From NCBI RefSeq assembly GCF_020085105.1, contig NC_058055.1, positions 10,865,822 to 10,929,821 of the forward strand: DNA of 64,000 nt, written 5' to 3'. Positions 1 to 21,599 of this stretch are shown piece by piece. The position numbers and the translations under genes were made by a program. The stretch's first letter is position 1, and each line of letters opens with the position of its first letter. The notes beneath the pieces are model-generated. The model made no database searches. It saw nothing but the letters and a program-made list of their open reading frames with translations, and had not been told where the DNA came from. Source of the stretch: Siniperca chuatsi (lineage: Eukaryota > Chordata > Actinopteri > Centrarchiformes > Sinipercidae).

Positions 1-792
1 ATGGCCAGTACATCAGTGAATGACATTTTGTAGTAGAGCTCCGGACTGAACAGGATTCCCTTGTAGCACGATTAAAAGGTGGTTAATCCTAATTTTATGT
101 TAGAGGAAGTGATACGTGTTTATGTACTGTACTCCTCCCACACAGCTCCACCCCTCACTGTGTGTTGCTGTAATGAGGGTGAGCTTGGCACACAGCAAAC
201 ACCCCTGGAGCCCTACGAGACACCTGAATTTTACAAACTCCCTGATATCAGGGACAATTATTCAATGACACAACATAACTTTCTGTCCAAAGATCCTCTA
301 TTGCTTCCAGTGTTGCTGCTGCATCTGAATGTAATCCATAGCATCTTGAAGATCACCAGGATCATCTGAGAACTTTCTACTTCATGTATTTATTTAGTTT
401 TCAGGCCTTTAGCTCAACACACTCTCTTGACTACTGAAATATTTGTTGATGATCATGCCTTTCTGAGAATAATACGAATAAGAACAATACGACTTTTTTT
501 TGAATGAACTGCTACAGGCTGATGAAAAAAAGCGTTATAGGATCTGTTAAATCTGTAAAAATACATTGTGTACAGGTGAATTTTGAGAGCTTTTTCTAAG
601 ATGTTCTGTACACGAGTTGCAACTTTCATGACCTGAAAAAAAGATACTTGTCTCCCTCAGCTTATCCTAAAAACTCAAATCAGTGTTTTTTAAGTTAAGA
701 AATGACCAGATAAGATCTTCTATTGGCAGGTTGAGCTCCTCCAATACTCATGCATAATGGATAAACAGAATGATTAAAACAATAAATTTACC
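1..792. other. Intergenic, no gene seen
   Basis: AT-rich DNA. The only long open frame (79-369, +) has no family resemblance, no splice-site support and low-complexity composition, so I do not call it. No repeat family is recognised here. Confidence 0.5.
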
Positions 793-1226
793 TTAAAGGG
801 ATACTCCAGAGATTTAGAATTTCACTTCCATAACGCTGGTTGACTCACAAGAGACAGAATTTTTTAAAAATTATGGTGAAAGTCATACATGCTTTAAGTG
901 TCTACTGTGGGTCAAATTCCAAAATCACTAGATCCTACACTTCCCATAATGCAACTTGATTGTGTCTTTTGTTAAACACTTCCTGCCTGATAAATTCCCA
1001 CATCTTTCAAACTCCATGCCCCAGTTTGTAACACAGACTTTGTGTTATAAACTTCTGGTCTCCAAGACCAAGCTGATGTAACCCTGTTGACATCACTATG
1101 ACATCATCAGGGTTATTTTCTCAGACTTTGGAGAGGTCCAACAAGGAAGACATTATACAACTGTTTCCACAGGCTGAGTAGCACTTTCCATGATGAGTAA
1201 GTACAATTAGCAGAGTGCTCCTTTAA
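793..1226. mobile_element. TTAA-flanked MITE (piggyBac-like target site)
   Basis: A 434-bp non-coding element. It begins TTAAAGGGATACTCC at 793 and ends GAGTGCTCCTTTAA at 1226, so its ends are imperfect inverted repeats and both outer tetranucleotides are TTAA. A TTAA target duplication is the hallmark of the piggyBac superfamily. No transposase frame lies inside, so this is a non-autonomous (MITE) copy. The interior, with a 'cttcccataatgcaac' stretch and a GACATCA-rich segment near 1085-1110, looks like a dispersed fish repeat. That resemblance is from memory and not searched. Confidence 0.7.
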
Positions 1227-1265
1227 CACACTGTGGGATGTTGTATGGGGTCATAACAGTCACAT

Positions 1266-1436
1266 TCAGTCAAATAACCCGTCCTTATTACACGTGTAGC
1301 GCTTGCATCTAATCACAAAAACCCAAAACAAACCGATGACTCCTCCAGCAGCTGCACTGGCGATAAAAACAATAACGTAGGTGTGAACATGACACAGTAT
1401 TTCTGTCAGCTGATACGTCTTTGCTGCAGTTACAAT
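1266..1436 (-). CDS. Candidate last exon of a single-pass membrane protein (weak)
   Basis: Read on the minus strand, an acceptor-like ctgacag (just above 1436) is followed by exactly 57 codons ending in TGA at 1266-1268. The 56 residues comprise a short polar segment with Cys and His, a strongly hydrophobic stretch of about 22 residues (TYVIVFIASAAAGGVIGLFW...) and a basic stop-transfer (RCKRY) before a short tail ending KDGLFD. That is the layout of the transmembrane and cytoplasmic end of a type I membrane protein. An in-frame stop lies directly upstream, so it would have to be a spliced exon. I could not find partner exons up to 7.6 kb and do not recognise the family. It could be chance. 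Confidence 0.22.
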   Translation of the reverse strand: MVTAAKTYQLTEILCHVHTYVIVFIASAAAGGVIGLFWVFVIRCKRYTCNKDGLFD

Positions 1437-4400
1437 CTGTCAGGTTTTAATGTTAGCAGAAACAGTCCTACCCATTCATGTAAAATCAGCGTCTGAACAT
1501 TGATAAACTGTTGATTAAATGTCTGAGTGATAATATTTGTGATAGCCCACAAATTCCAGTTGTAAATACATATGCAGCCCCGTGATCCAAATGATGAGGA
1601 AAAGCTGCTCATCATCTAAAAGATAAATATTTTACTGTATTTCTCTGATAAACCATTCAGTCATTGTGGGTCAGTGTTGGTGGAAGCTTAATTAGACGTG
1701 CACTCACAAACACTGGAGTTAAACATTTACTTTGAAGTTAAAGTTATTTAATTTTAAGAGGCCTTTATTGTCTTAACCTTGAACACTACACAAAAGGAAT
1801 AAAATATGAGACATAAAACATGCCTCTGACTTGACGAGCTAATGTTGGCTTACTCACAAATAAACTTGGAGAGTAATTGTGCTGTTATAGTTTGGATTAT
1901 ATGTGTAACAAGGGCTTACACAATGGATTTTCATTTCCTACACAAGTCTATCAGACTTTATTTCAGGTTCATTCCTTGTGGGGCTTTTGTTAATTCAGTG
2001 AGCCCTGTCTCACTACAGAATTCTATAGTAATTACAAAATATGGCATATTAGATGCCACAATATTTTAAACACATTTTAAACAGGAGTGACAGAGGGGCA
2101 AAGTGGCTAACTTGTCTTGCATATGAGCTAAAATCTGGTTTCAATGCCTTTGTTATTTTACTACATAATATGCTCAAGCATTTTACTAAATAATGTGATT
2201 AATCAAATGACCACAAAGTAATTACTAATTACCAACTAATAGGCCACATACACAATGAGTGGAAGAAACAGCTGGTGGTGGTAGTTTGGGTCCTAATTGT
2301 GGGTTAGTCCAGTCTTGACTATTCCCCAGTCAATTGTGTTTTTCTGATGCAAGTATAAATGTTTGACAAAAATGTCTTTCAACCACCTACTGTCAAAGAA
2401 TGGGGATATTTTAACAGATGAGTGTCAGCAGACACTTAGCTCTCAACCACCAGAGAGTGCTGCAGCCAGCTAACAGGCCACAGCTGGACCTGGATTTGAC
2501 AGAGAGATCTACAGTGGGAGTCCTGCTCACTTGAGACTTGTTAATGTGCAAATGTAATTCTGCCTGTGTGAAATTTGTTGTTGTTTGACATTTTCCTGTA
2601 TCCATATTAAAAATGTCAAAGAACACATCCAGAACATACCAGTGTAAGGGTGAACATGAATAGAAAGACAGAAAAGAGTAAGTGCAACTTTCCCTCTAAG
2701 ATTATATTAAGTTAAATTCACAGGACAAGACAGTTCACCCAGTGCAATATATTATGTCTGGAAGGTGTGGTGGAGTTAGGGGGATACAGTATGGGAGTTG
2801 AGGAATCACAACATAGGGGAAAGCCCTCTAACTGTGTGACTCTCCTCATAGGGATGGAAAGTCTGCCAGAGTTGAATGGGTTGGAGATTGTGACGTTGCT
2901 GTTGCTTATTTTTCGATCAGTGTCTCTGATATTGTGTTGTGCATGTTAATAAGTTGTATCATACCGTTCTGGGTAATTATTTGGTAAAAAAATATTTTGG
3001 ATGTATTCATATTCAGTAGATTTTCAATTAGTTTTGTCAATGAATGTACAATAAGTTTTCTTCTTTTAAAACCTTTCAGAACTGTTACTTTTATTGTTTA
3101 AAAAAAAAAAACCATAATTTCCTGCATGCATTTTTCTGATCCCAACTCAATGGTAGCAGTGTGCAGTCACAGCTCTCAAGGACCAACTCCAGTTCTGAGG
3201 CTAGTGACGGGGAGTTTCCTATTACCTAATGCGCATTTTTAATTAACACTCTCAAATGTTTTTAAGGGAAGATTCCCTGCTTTCCTACAGCTCTGAACCT
3301 ATGATGCTGGAAAGACTGAGTGATGTCACTGTGGGAGGCAGCCAAATTTATTCACTTGATCAATTAAGTGGGGTCATGGAGGAGGCAAATGTCTAAGCTT
3401 CTCTATCACTCCTCCCACAGTTTTTTTTTCTGTGTTTGATTAATTAACTTTGACAAATAGCTTCACCAGAGAAAATAAAGAATTCCAAGATAGATGTACT
3501 TTTAAATCATCAAATCACAGGACAGCTTCGAAAGTCATGTGACCAAGCACATGCCAGTATCGCACTGTCTGTTAAAGACAGACATATCAAATGTAGATAG
3601 AGTGCATTTGGATAGATTTAGATTAAAAATGTTCTTAGTGAACCATGTTCAATAACAAATTTGGCCCTTTATGCTCTATGTCAAATCCGTCTCATTGTTC
3701 AACAAATACTGAATACTACTTAACTTTACATGTTTAGCCTACATGACTGTGGTTGTTGGTTCAGGCTACAGATTAATAACATTTAAGGCTAACTATAATA
3801 AGAAAACCACAGGTCAGAAGTGTTGGTGTCCTCCTCTGCAGTAGGCCAAGCCAGTTCTATTGCTCAACTGGGTCGGCCGTATGCCTGACCTTGCTTTGAA
3901 GTGATCTCTGTCAGCGCCGTGCCGTTAGCCATGTCACTAAGAGGCTTGCAGGCTGCAGATCAGTTTAGCACAGCCTCACCTGACTAATCTGATTACTTCA
4001 ACAAGGCTGCTGTCAATGTGCAAGACAGAATAAACAAGAACAAACGCATCGTCACCCTTCCACATGTCTTCATATTCATAAAGCTCAGCACTGAAGCTAT
4101 GATGAAGGCGTTTGCTGTATTGTTTATGAGCATCTTTATATTTAAATGTTTGTTTTTTTATGTGGAGTGTCGTCCCCCCCCCCAACGCCTTAAATTCCAG
4201 CTGTAGTGCTACAGTGAACTGTACATGCTGCCAGGTCAAGAGAGCAACAGCAGAGTAGAGTACATTCAGAAGCTTATCACAAGTTATTTTAAGCCCTCGC
4301 ATCCAGCTCACATAGTTCTTATGCCTTTATTAACATTACTCCCCATTTGTAAGATGCTTATGTTGACCTGTGTTCTGTGACTATTATCTTGTCCAGAATT

Positions 4401-6442
4401 TGAAGGAAGCCCTCAGGAAGGGGGCTACAAAGACGTCAGCAGGGGCATGTAGCCTCAGATAATGTGAAGAAAACTCGTCATATTAAAGACACCTTGACAT
4501 AATTTATCAATCTAACAGAAGACATTATTTTCTGGTATTTTATCAGGGGTGAGATTCAGGTTACTGAGGAAAAAAAACGTGTTACAATCCAAGCTGTAAT
4601 TGGCTTAATGATGGGATAAAAGAACCATTTTATTGGTGTGTGTGTGTGTGGAGAGTTTTAGCCGTGCTAAATTTCAGTTAGCATCTTTAGTTACTGTAGT
4701 AAGACTAGGGAAATGGCAAAGAGCATGAGTAAAGTGCCTTTATCACTGCACCAGCTTCAAGCCCCAGGTGATTACATGCAATTCTGTTATATGTGGTAGT
4801 CATCGGGGATATGTATACAATTAACATTGCAAATGTTTTCTTTGTTCTGCATTAAATGAGGAAGTTTATTAATAAGGTTTATTATTATATGTATTATTTA
4901 TTATTATTATTATAATACATGTTTTGCTTTGGGGACACTAGCGGCGAGAATTAAAGTTCCTCACTAATACAACTACATGTGAGGTTAAGGTAAAGTTCCA
5001 GCAAATGAATGACAAGTTTCTCACAAGAGCATGTCTTTTTTGGGGTCCTTTTTTTCCTAATAAATAAGACAGCAGTTTTGTGCTCTGAAGAACTCATCTT
5101 TCATTTAACAGCAGTTCTGGTTTGTGCCTCATCCCCTTGATTTCAGACAGGTGTAGGTGGGAAGAGGGACTGTAAATCGGTCCAAGCTCAGTGTTAGCCA
5201 CCATTTTCATCACAATTATTCCCAGTTCTGACTATTAAAATAGCAGCTTAATCCATCAATCGAATCAGTCTTATAATGCTCAGGGTTTGTTTTAGGTTAT
5301 TTTAAAACAGTTGTGAACATGTAAAATTATCCAGGCTGCAGAGTGAATATTCCTCTACTTTCACCTTCTTTTTCATCTCCTCCAGCCCTCCCCCAACACA
5401 CACACTCTTCCCACACTAGTATGGATTAAAAGCTAAAGAGGGTTGAGAAGTTAAAGCTTACCAGTCCTTTCCACTCTCCCCTTTCTTTTACCTGTTACCT
5501 CTCCCCATCTCTCTGCCAATCTATTTTTTACCAATCCATTCTCCGGATCAGGGTTGGACATCTTCTCATGCACAGTCCCTTGCTCTATGGTTTGGGTTGG
5601 GTCCCAGTCCAAAACAGGGAGAAGCAAGAACTAAAGCAAGACTAAACTACTGGAAATGTGGAGGTTTTAATTTTCAGGACTGTCTTCAAGGAATTTGGAT
5701 ACAAGAGGAGATAATTAGATTGTTTTTTAACTTTCTATGCTATTTGGATTACCTATGATATTTTTTCCCAATAAAAGGACAAAGATAACTTTTCCTGCTG
5801 TATACTTCTGTATACTTAATCCACCTGGGATTTGGATGGTGCAATTCAATGACAGGCTCCGCTCCAGGTCAGAACCGTCTCTTATTAAATCTGTTTCACT
5901 GAATTGTCTTGTCATTGATTTACCACTATTAAGGGTAATATAGGTATGGTTTTGTTAATGTAATTAATGTATCCATCATACATTGTCATTGTATCCTTGT
6001 TCAAATCTGTTTGCAGCAGAGTTACTCCAGTGAAGGTGAAACTGTTGGATCACCAAAGATTGTCTAAATTCATACATTTGTTATAGACTTTTAGAAAATT
6101 GCTTTACACAATGTAAAAAGGATTTTGAGGAATTAACATAATTTGACCTATTTCCTATTTTCAGTAGCACTTTAGAACAAGGCTAGCATATTAGTGCTAG
6201 CATCAGTGCTCCTCTTAACCTATTAGCAACTGATAAGCCAATGTCAATATTGCCCACTTTAGAAGGCTTGTTAGTTGCCGCTTTCTTGCTGCATTTCCAC
6301 TTGAAGATAAGGACAGAAATCAGGCTCGTGGTATTTTGTGCTGTTAAAATGTATTTTTTGAACCACTGAAAGCCACAGGTGGTTTACACCATGCCTCATT
6401 TAAGATAGACGGCGTGATAGACAGATAGATGCAAATATAAAC
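1437..6442. other. Intergenic, no gene seen
   Basis: About 5 kb of AT-rich DNA with only short, unsupported open frames on both strands. It contains a short TG run near 4637-4650, an A-run at 3100-3111 and AT-rich runs near 4880-4920. I see no convincing exon, RNA gene or full-length transposon. Confidence 0.5.
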
Positions 6443-6550
6443 TAGAGCTAGACTGATAAATCAGCCAGGCCGATATACGGGCCGATATCAGCTTATTACA
6501 GAGATATATTGTATTGGTGTATATATGGGCCGATAAGTAACAAGAAATTG
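6443..6550. repeat. Fragment of a hAT-like non-autonomous repeat
   Basis: The segment starts TAGAGCTAGACTGATAAAT and then shows reiterated GCCGATAT blocks (ggccgatatacgggccgatatcag). TAGAGC-type ends plus GGCCGATAT palindromes are typical of a dispersed fish hAT-type MITE family. I cannot find a clear right end or target duplication, so this is called as a fragment from pattern recall only. Confidence 0.45.
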
Positions 6551-7665
6551 CAGGACAGAAATGCCAAACTAAGTTTGAGGTAATTTAGAAATGGTGTCAC
6601 TGTTACATACTTTGTCCACCAGGGACATTGACTGAAGTTAATCTGTAAGATGTCCCAATTAGTATGTATCTTTGTCCCAATTCATTCATTAATTTACATG
6701 TTTTTAAACTCTCAAATATTAATATTAATCGGACCATAATATGAACACAAGCACAAGATTGTTGGCTTCTTTGGTAAGTGGTAATACTTTTAGTATTTTA
6801 AGCTATGGACTAAAGTTTTTGAATTATCTTCATAAACCAATATTGTATTGGTGGAACATTTTTATTTCTTTCAGGCTGAACTTCCATATACTTAAGAAGC
6901 AATGTTCTAGCTCAATGCATTAGCTGCAATTAAACTTCCCCTCACTACTGGCAGGTACATCAAACCTTTTGCTCAGCTGTCAATGTCAATACTTTTGCCA
7001 TAGGCAGCCATTTTTAAAAAGTGTGTAAGTTAGTGTGTGTCTTTCAGCAATAACGTAAGTTAATGTTTGAAGATTAATAAAGGACCCAACTGTCTTTTCT
7101 AATTTAACCTGAAACACCAGTGTAAGCTCCCTCCTACTATCATTTAATCTTGAGATATTTCTGGCAGCTAATACAAATTTAGATGCTGGTTTCAAGAATC
7201 TGGGGTGTGACTGGAGTTGAAGAGAAATCATCCAGAAATGGATGGCTGAGAAGATCTCAAGAGACTGACTTTAGAAGGGAAAAGAGATATCAAGAACAAA
7301 TAGAGACATCAAGGCCAGATTTAGCTCCACGTTATCTGGCACTTGATTTTTTAAAGTCTGTGGCCCCGGCAGAGCTAATCAGCTTGCCACACACATGCCA
7401 TTAATTCTCCAAGGACAGCACTGGCATGCTGCGAACCATGTCCTCTGTGAGACAGATGGATGCTGATAAGATTCAACATCACATTCTGTTAAACAAAACA
7501 GCTCAGTAACATTCAAGTTCATGCCTGTATCCTGGAGACTGTTTAAGCCCTGAGGTGTCCGTACTTGTATCACAGAACTTAGGAAGCAAAAACAGATCAC
7601 ACTGACTTGTCATGCTACAAATTTCCTAATTCTTTCCATCTCTTTTTCTTTTTTTCTGGAGGCAG
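6551..7665. other. Intergenic / cyclase 5' flank
   Basis: No exon or repeat recognised. The final part ends in a pyrimidine tract (7633-7656) and ...ggaggcag at 7665, which reads as a splice acceptor feeding the 5' untranslated part of the guanylyl cyclase start exon. An untranslated first exon may therefore lie in this stretch or upstream, but I cannot place it. Confidence 0.4.
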
Positions 7666-7831
7666 TGATGGCTTGGGGTTGTCCCTTCACCGGTCCAGCT
7701 TTGGACTAGAGGCCTGCTGAGTGCCAAGGGAGACAGTCCCATCCACAAAGACACACTCACTGTCACACTAATCACCATATACTCTCCACTCCTCTTCTGT
7801 GTCTAAAGCATCAGAATAGCTGTGCTAGGAA

Positions 7832-16387
<8,556 letters not shown>

Positions 16388-19300
16388 CCCGATGCTTTTT
16401 ACTGATGTCCCAGAATGAAAAGTGATATTTTTCAGTGAAAGAATACACAGAGTTTACTATAATTTGTGATATGCTCAAAATGAAATCCAGCAGCAGTGAC
16501 ATGGGATTCACACTTTTTGGATTAGTCATAAATCATTTCTATGCTAAATTAACCTTTCTTGAAGAGTATTACAGTAAGCACAGGCTCCAAGATTCAAAAA
16601 TGTGCACAAAAGAGGCAACTGTCCATATTATATTTGTTCAACAGTTGGTTTTATATATATGCATACCAAAGTTGACTTACAGGTCTAAAATGTGTTGGTT
16701 TATAGGACAGCAATCTCCTAACAAGAAGGGATTGTGATGGCTGCATCTACAAAAATGATGCAGTAACATGTGTAATACTGGTGTACTTCATGTACTGTAT
16801 GTATTTGTACGGATCTTTGTGCTTTGTAGAGATATCGGAGAGATTTTATAATGAACACCCCAAGGGTGGAAGCTATTACTGCTCGACCATTCATCTCAGG
16901 TATAATAGAGTCTGTGCTGCACTCACTTTAGAAGCATTAGCCTTTTACAACAACACAGAATTATTACATTAAAACATTTTCACAGTGATTTAAGCTGGAA
17001 AGCACTGGACAGGTCAGTCAGGGTTGAGAGCTTGGGTCGGGGATAGCTCTGATTTTGCTTTTGTAGCAGCATTGCTGGGATTATTCACACATTTGATGAA
17101 TGAAGCCATATTATCCATAAATGTTCAAAATATGTCAAACAAAGAATCTGGTTTGTTTATTTAATTTTAGATGTAATCATTTATATAGATTAAAAAAAAC
17201 CGTGCGATATGCCTATTTGGGTTGATTTGACTGATAGGTTTGTTACATTGTAACATTGTATCAGTTTGAATAAGTTTATTTAAAGACTAAAATGTGCTCT
17301 AAAATTGAGTTTAGATGACTCATTCCAATGGTAATTATAAAAATACTGTCTGAAAACGATGTTGGGGCCAAAACCCCTACAAAGCTGCAAAGCTGATTTT
17401 GTCATTTAACAGACTGACTAATGATGTGCATCTACAGTATGATTCTCTCCCTAATGATGTTATGATAATACATACAGTATTTATTGTTTTTAACAATGTG
17501 TGCATTGCTTTTACCATGCTGACATTTTCTACCACAATATATAAGACATACGCAACAAACAAGACCCAAACTATTGCTCGCTAACAACAATGTAGTTTCA
17601 CTATAGCTTCACCTACAGTAAGTGTAGCCTATTACTGAAACATGCTGCATGCATGGCTGGATGTACTGTACAGCATGCTGTGTTCAATGGGGTCTAAATA
17701 GGACAGTAATAGGAAGACCTGATTTCTGTGACATCCAGTAAATCTGCTCTGCACTGATATGCAGAATGTCTGAGTCAATTAACTGAAATGATCATCTCCA
17801 ATAATGTGCTTCAGCAGATTGAGCCTTTTCTTCTGAGTTATTTCTCTTTGGCCTGGGGATGTGTATATACTGTAAATTTGTACATAGTTTGTCTTTGTGT
17901 CATGCAGGGTTAGGGACTTTTTAGTGGAGTGTCTTTCTGCTTGGGTTTCCTAAACCCCTGGCACAAAAGGGAGTACCAACAAAACACAACGGTTTAATCA
18001 CAGTGCATTCAAAAGCAAGCAACCACACTGTTCACTCACTCTCTGTTGGCTTGCTAATTGTCTGCCACAGCACTGATAGTGAAGCAACAATAGGCAGTCG
18101 ATGTCAGGATGTGATTTTCCTGCAATGAGTTTCAGTCTGTGGACATTTTTTCATTGGGAGCTCACTGCTGACCATTTCTAACATACACACGACTTGTCAC
18201 AGTAGCTCAGCGTATAATAAAAAAAAAATGGATGTCTGATGACTTGATTATCAGGTTGCTTTTGGTGTAGTCTTTCAAACCATTAAATGTTTAGCACCAG
18301 CACTGGCTCTTCAAGCATGATAAAACCCCTGACGAAGATGAAATGCAGGATTCTGAATCCAGATTACGACCATGAGGGGAAGCTGTCTGCATGTTTCTAA
18401 AGAAACAATTGAGTTATTCTATTGCATAGGTAGGACCTACTTTTCTAGATTTTTAATAAATTTGCCAAATAGTTTAAATCTGAGTCAAAACTGAATGGAC
18501 TGTATTGTTCATTTTGAAAGTGATCTCAATGTGTTTCTGTAAATAAATCATGGTTTTAGTGAAGATTGTGTGTTTGCCATGTTGCCTACTCTTGAGTACA
18601 TACTGTTTGTGTTGAGGCTATTGTCCCTAATGGTGCCCTGACAGTACATCAAATTATGATTCAAAACAAGTGGACCAATAAATCCTACATTCAATAAAAG
18701 CCAGTAAATCATACTGTAAATGACAGCTAAGCCATTTATACCTTGATATGTCTAAGTCATTGGCTTTCACCTATTAAATCTAATTCATATGTTAAGTTTT
18801 GAAATAGCAGCATTGTAAATGGGCAGGGTATTACAAATGACTTGGCAACAAGGGTTGATATACTTACAATATCAGCAACATTAAAATTCCACTCAGTTAT
18901 GAAGAAGAGACAGTAACTCACTGGAAGTCTTACCTCACCATTTCACCATAAATTCCCAAGCAAGTTACAGTAATGCTAACAAGCTTTTGGCTACTTTTAC
19001 TTACTTGGGCCAGTGTGACTGTTTTATTCTGTAGTGGAACAATCCAATGAAAATGTAAGGATGGTTTTACATATTGCAACGTCTGTGCAATAAGCTGCAC
19101 ATTGTAAACACACATTTAGAAGGGTCTCTAAGTGTAAGAGTGGATTTCATGCTGAAACACAACCTCCTTGGAGCTGAAGATGAATTTAAGTTGCACCGTG
19201 TATCTTACAGTAAGGCCAGCCAGCAGTTTACACAGATTTTAGATCAAGTTTAGAAATTTAGAAATCCAGAAACATTATTATAGTTTTCCTTCAGTGACAG

Positions 19301-19389
19301 AGTATATTTGCTGCTTTAGGTCATGAGATTTTTTTTTAAAGAATCTTTAAATGCCATCACAAACTTGTCCTAGGGTTAGCTACCACTGA

Positions 19390-19431
19390 ATACATACATA
19401 ATACAATAAGATACATACATAATACAACAAG
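19390..19431. repeat. Two-copy 21-bp tandem repeat
   Basis: Two adjacent 21-base units of the form atacatacataatacaaYaag differ at one base (T/C). It is a short local duplication of no evident function. Confidence 0.85.
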
Positions 19432-20650
19432 ATTTTTAAAGGGGACTTGATGAAACTTGTGAAATGATTAAAATTATATTATCCAAATCAGAATATGAAC
19501 ATAAATATATCTACAGGTGATATATATGCCCTGAGGACAAAGTCAGCTCAAAAGCAATTCTTATTTCTGCCACTAACAGAGGTTGCTATGAGGACAATTT
19601 GATCAATTTGACAGGTTGCTATGCCAAACCTTTTTTGGTGGCGCAATCACATCCCTGGGATTTAACCACAGACTGCATCATCTACAGTATGAAATACTTT
19701 ACTTCTAAGCTCCAATGTGTAGTTTTTTGTTGCTTAGGGTATAAATGAGTCTAGACCATCAATGCTATGGTATGTGGCATTATTCAGTGAATATTGCGTC
19801 TGCATGTATGGGTCACAATATAAATAATTATTAAAAAATATCTCAGTGCACATTAAAACGCTAACCACTGCCATATTATATGCTCTGGGGGATGCTGGTT
19901 TGGCCATCCTGGTCCCTTTAGTGTCTTTGGCGCTCCAAACCATCCCGGTAAGATCATCAAACGATATTAGGGCAATTAACTCAATATATCGTATGATTTA
20001 TCTTACTGTTGAGAATATTTTACTTGTGTTTATTATCACACATTTAATTGGATTAATGCTACACTGCATGTTATAATCAACTCAGCGCGTAATTTCTTGC
20101 AACTGATGGTCAAGGCAATCAGTTTGCAGCTGCCCAAGTGGTTCTTCAAATACTTTATATTTAATTTAGATTTTAATTAAATTGAATGTAAAAGTAATAA
20201 TCAACTAATTGGACACATGCAACCATATTATTACATAAAACATGGTAACACAATGTCCTATCACTATAACAGATTCCTAAATCTCTCTAACAGTGTGTCT
20301 ATATGGAGTTACTTTATCATCATATGCCCACTGTGTTTACTGTATAGGCTACTGGGCTATACGTTTTCTTCTGTAAAATATGCATATATGCATATGACTC
20401 CATTCAACAGTACTACCTCAAAAATATATTAGGCCTATAGCTGCATAAGCCCTGACCTCTCAAACAGCACGTTCTGCAGTTGTTTTCCTCCTGTCTGCGC
20501 ACAGCCAGTGGTGTAAAATCCCCCCAAACAAATGCTGAATTACACGACATAAACTGTCTGATCGTTCACATGATCGTAACCTTAGTCTTCCTCTGCTGAA
20601 CACCGTGTTCCTCTGTGCTCCTCATCAGTCCTGAAGCCCCCCTAGTATTT

Positions 20651-20678
20651 GACTGGCACCGGCTTGCAGGTGCCAGTC
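20651..20678. repeat. Perfect 10-bp hairpin
   Basis: GACTGGCACC (20651-20660) and GGTGCCAGTC (20669-20678) are exact complements around an 8-base spacer (ggcttgca). The GC-rich stem in an AT-rich region lies 1.3 kb upstream of the IRS start codon. Confidence 0.7.
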
Positions 20679-21244
20679 TAGCAGAAGCTGCGTAAAGTCA
20701 GCCAGAGAGAGCCAGGAGGAGACCGGAAACTCAGCAGGATGGCTTTCACAATTAAAGCACATTAGGTTGTTTGTGGTCACAACACATTAGAATACTAACG
20801 TTACTTATTGAATCATGACGTTATGAAGCTGTAGTTGATAAGTAGACACTTTATTCTTTACAGGAATGTGGCGACAAAAGAGATGATGCCATTTAGCAAC
20901 TAAATGCTGCAGTAATGTGTGGGATTTGTAGCAGAGCACAGTTGTAAATAAAGAGTTTATTGTAGCATACTTATTATAACTCAATGTTATCTTTCTTTTT
21001 TAGCATTGGCTAGTAGAAAAGTGACAAAAGTGATGTTTCATAGCAGAGTTGCTGATCTACTCACTGTGACAGATTAAGAAACTCATTAAGGAGGGCTACA
21101 GTGTCAACAACCTGCTTCTCCTCCACAGTTAGATTAGCTAGATGAGGTAGTTTTGAATCCCTCCTCACATGTCCAACTTTTAGTGTCACTGGCTAAACTT
21201 AAAACTATTGTAGTTAGTGCTGAGGGAGCTGGTGGGAAAAAGTG

Positions 21245-21398
21245 CACATGGGAGAAGTTTGCCTTCAGGGGTTTCTGACAGGAAGGCTTTCTCACTATCT
21301 TATTTCCTAAACCTAACCAAGTAGTTTTTGTTGCTTAAACCTAACCAAGCAGTAAGACTTTCTGACAGAGAGCCCTAAGGGCAAACTTCTCCCGTGTT
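21245..21398. repeat. Foldback/MITE-like element with about 37-bp imperfect inverted ends
   Basis: The left arm at 21245-21283 (cacatgggagaagtttgcc then ttcagg) is matched on the opposite strand by the right arm at 21361-21398 (caaacttctcccgtg, with tctgacag at its inner end). The arms extend over about 37 bases with a few mismatches. The middle contains a direct repeat of aaacctaaccaag (near 21309 and 21337). It resembles a short dispersed fish repeat and has no coding capacity. Confidence 0.6.
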
Positions 21399-21599
21399 TG
21401 GGAAAAGTATGCCTGTGCCTGCCTTGTGCTTGTCCTACTTGCTATTTTGTCCCCTGTCCCTGACAAGGATAAGTGATGAAAAAATGCAGGAATTGACAAA
21501 AAATCCACTGAAAAGTCCCCAACCCCAGATGGATAGGCCTTATTCAATTCGATAAGGGTTGTATTTTGAAAATCTTTGCCGGAAGTTCTGTTTTTATTC

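Larger units (their letters stand above)
16388..21244. other. Cyclase 3' region and intergenic DNA, no further gene seen
   Basis: AT-rich DNA between the cyclase stop and the IRS 5' region. The first candidate poly(A) signals I see are AATAAA at 18542-18547 and again near 18690, implying either a long 3' UTR or unseen nearer signals. An open frame pair around 19734-20076 lies in what looks like dispersed repeat DNA (an AATGTGTAGTTTTTT-type end at about 19712-19727). No protein family is recognised. Confidence 0.45.

Noticed and set aside
3976-4311. 111-residue minus-strand ORF in the 5' intergenic region
   Set aside because: No recognisable domain, no splice context and overlaps an equally long plus-strand ORF. 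Probably chance.
19734-20076. Opposed ORFs around 19.7-20.1 kb
   Set aside because: The sequence looks like dispersed repeat DNA. Neither frame shows a known domain, and both are short.
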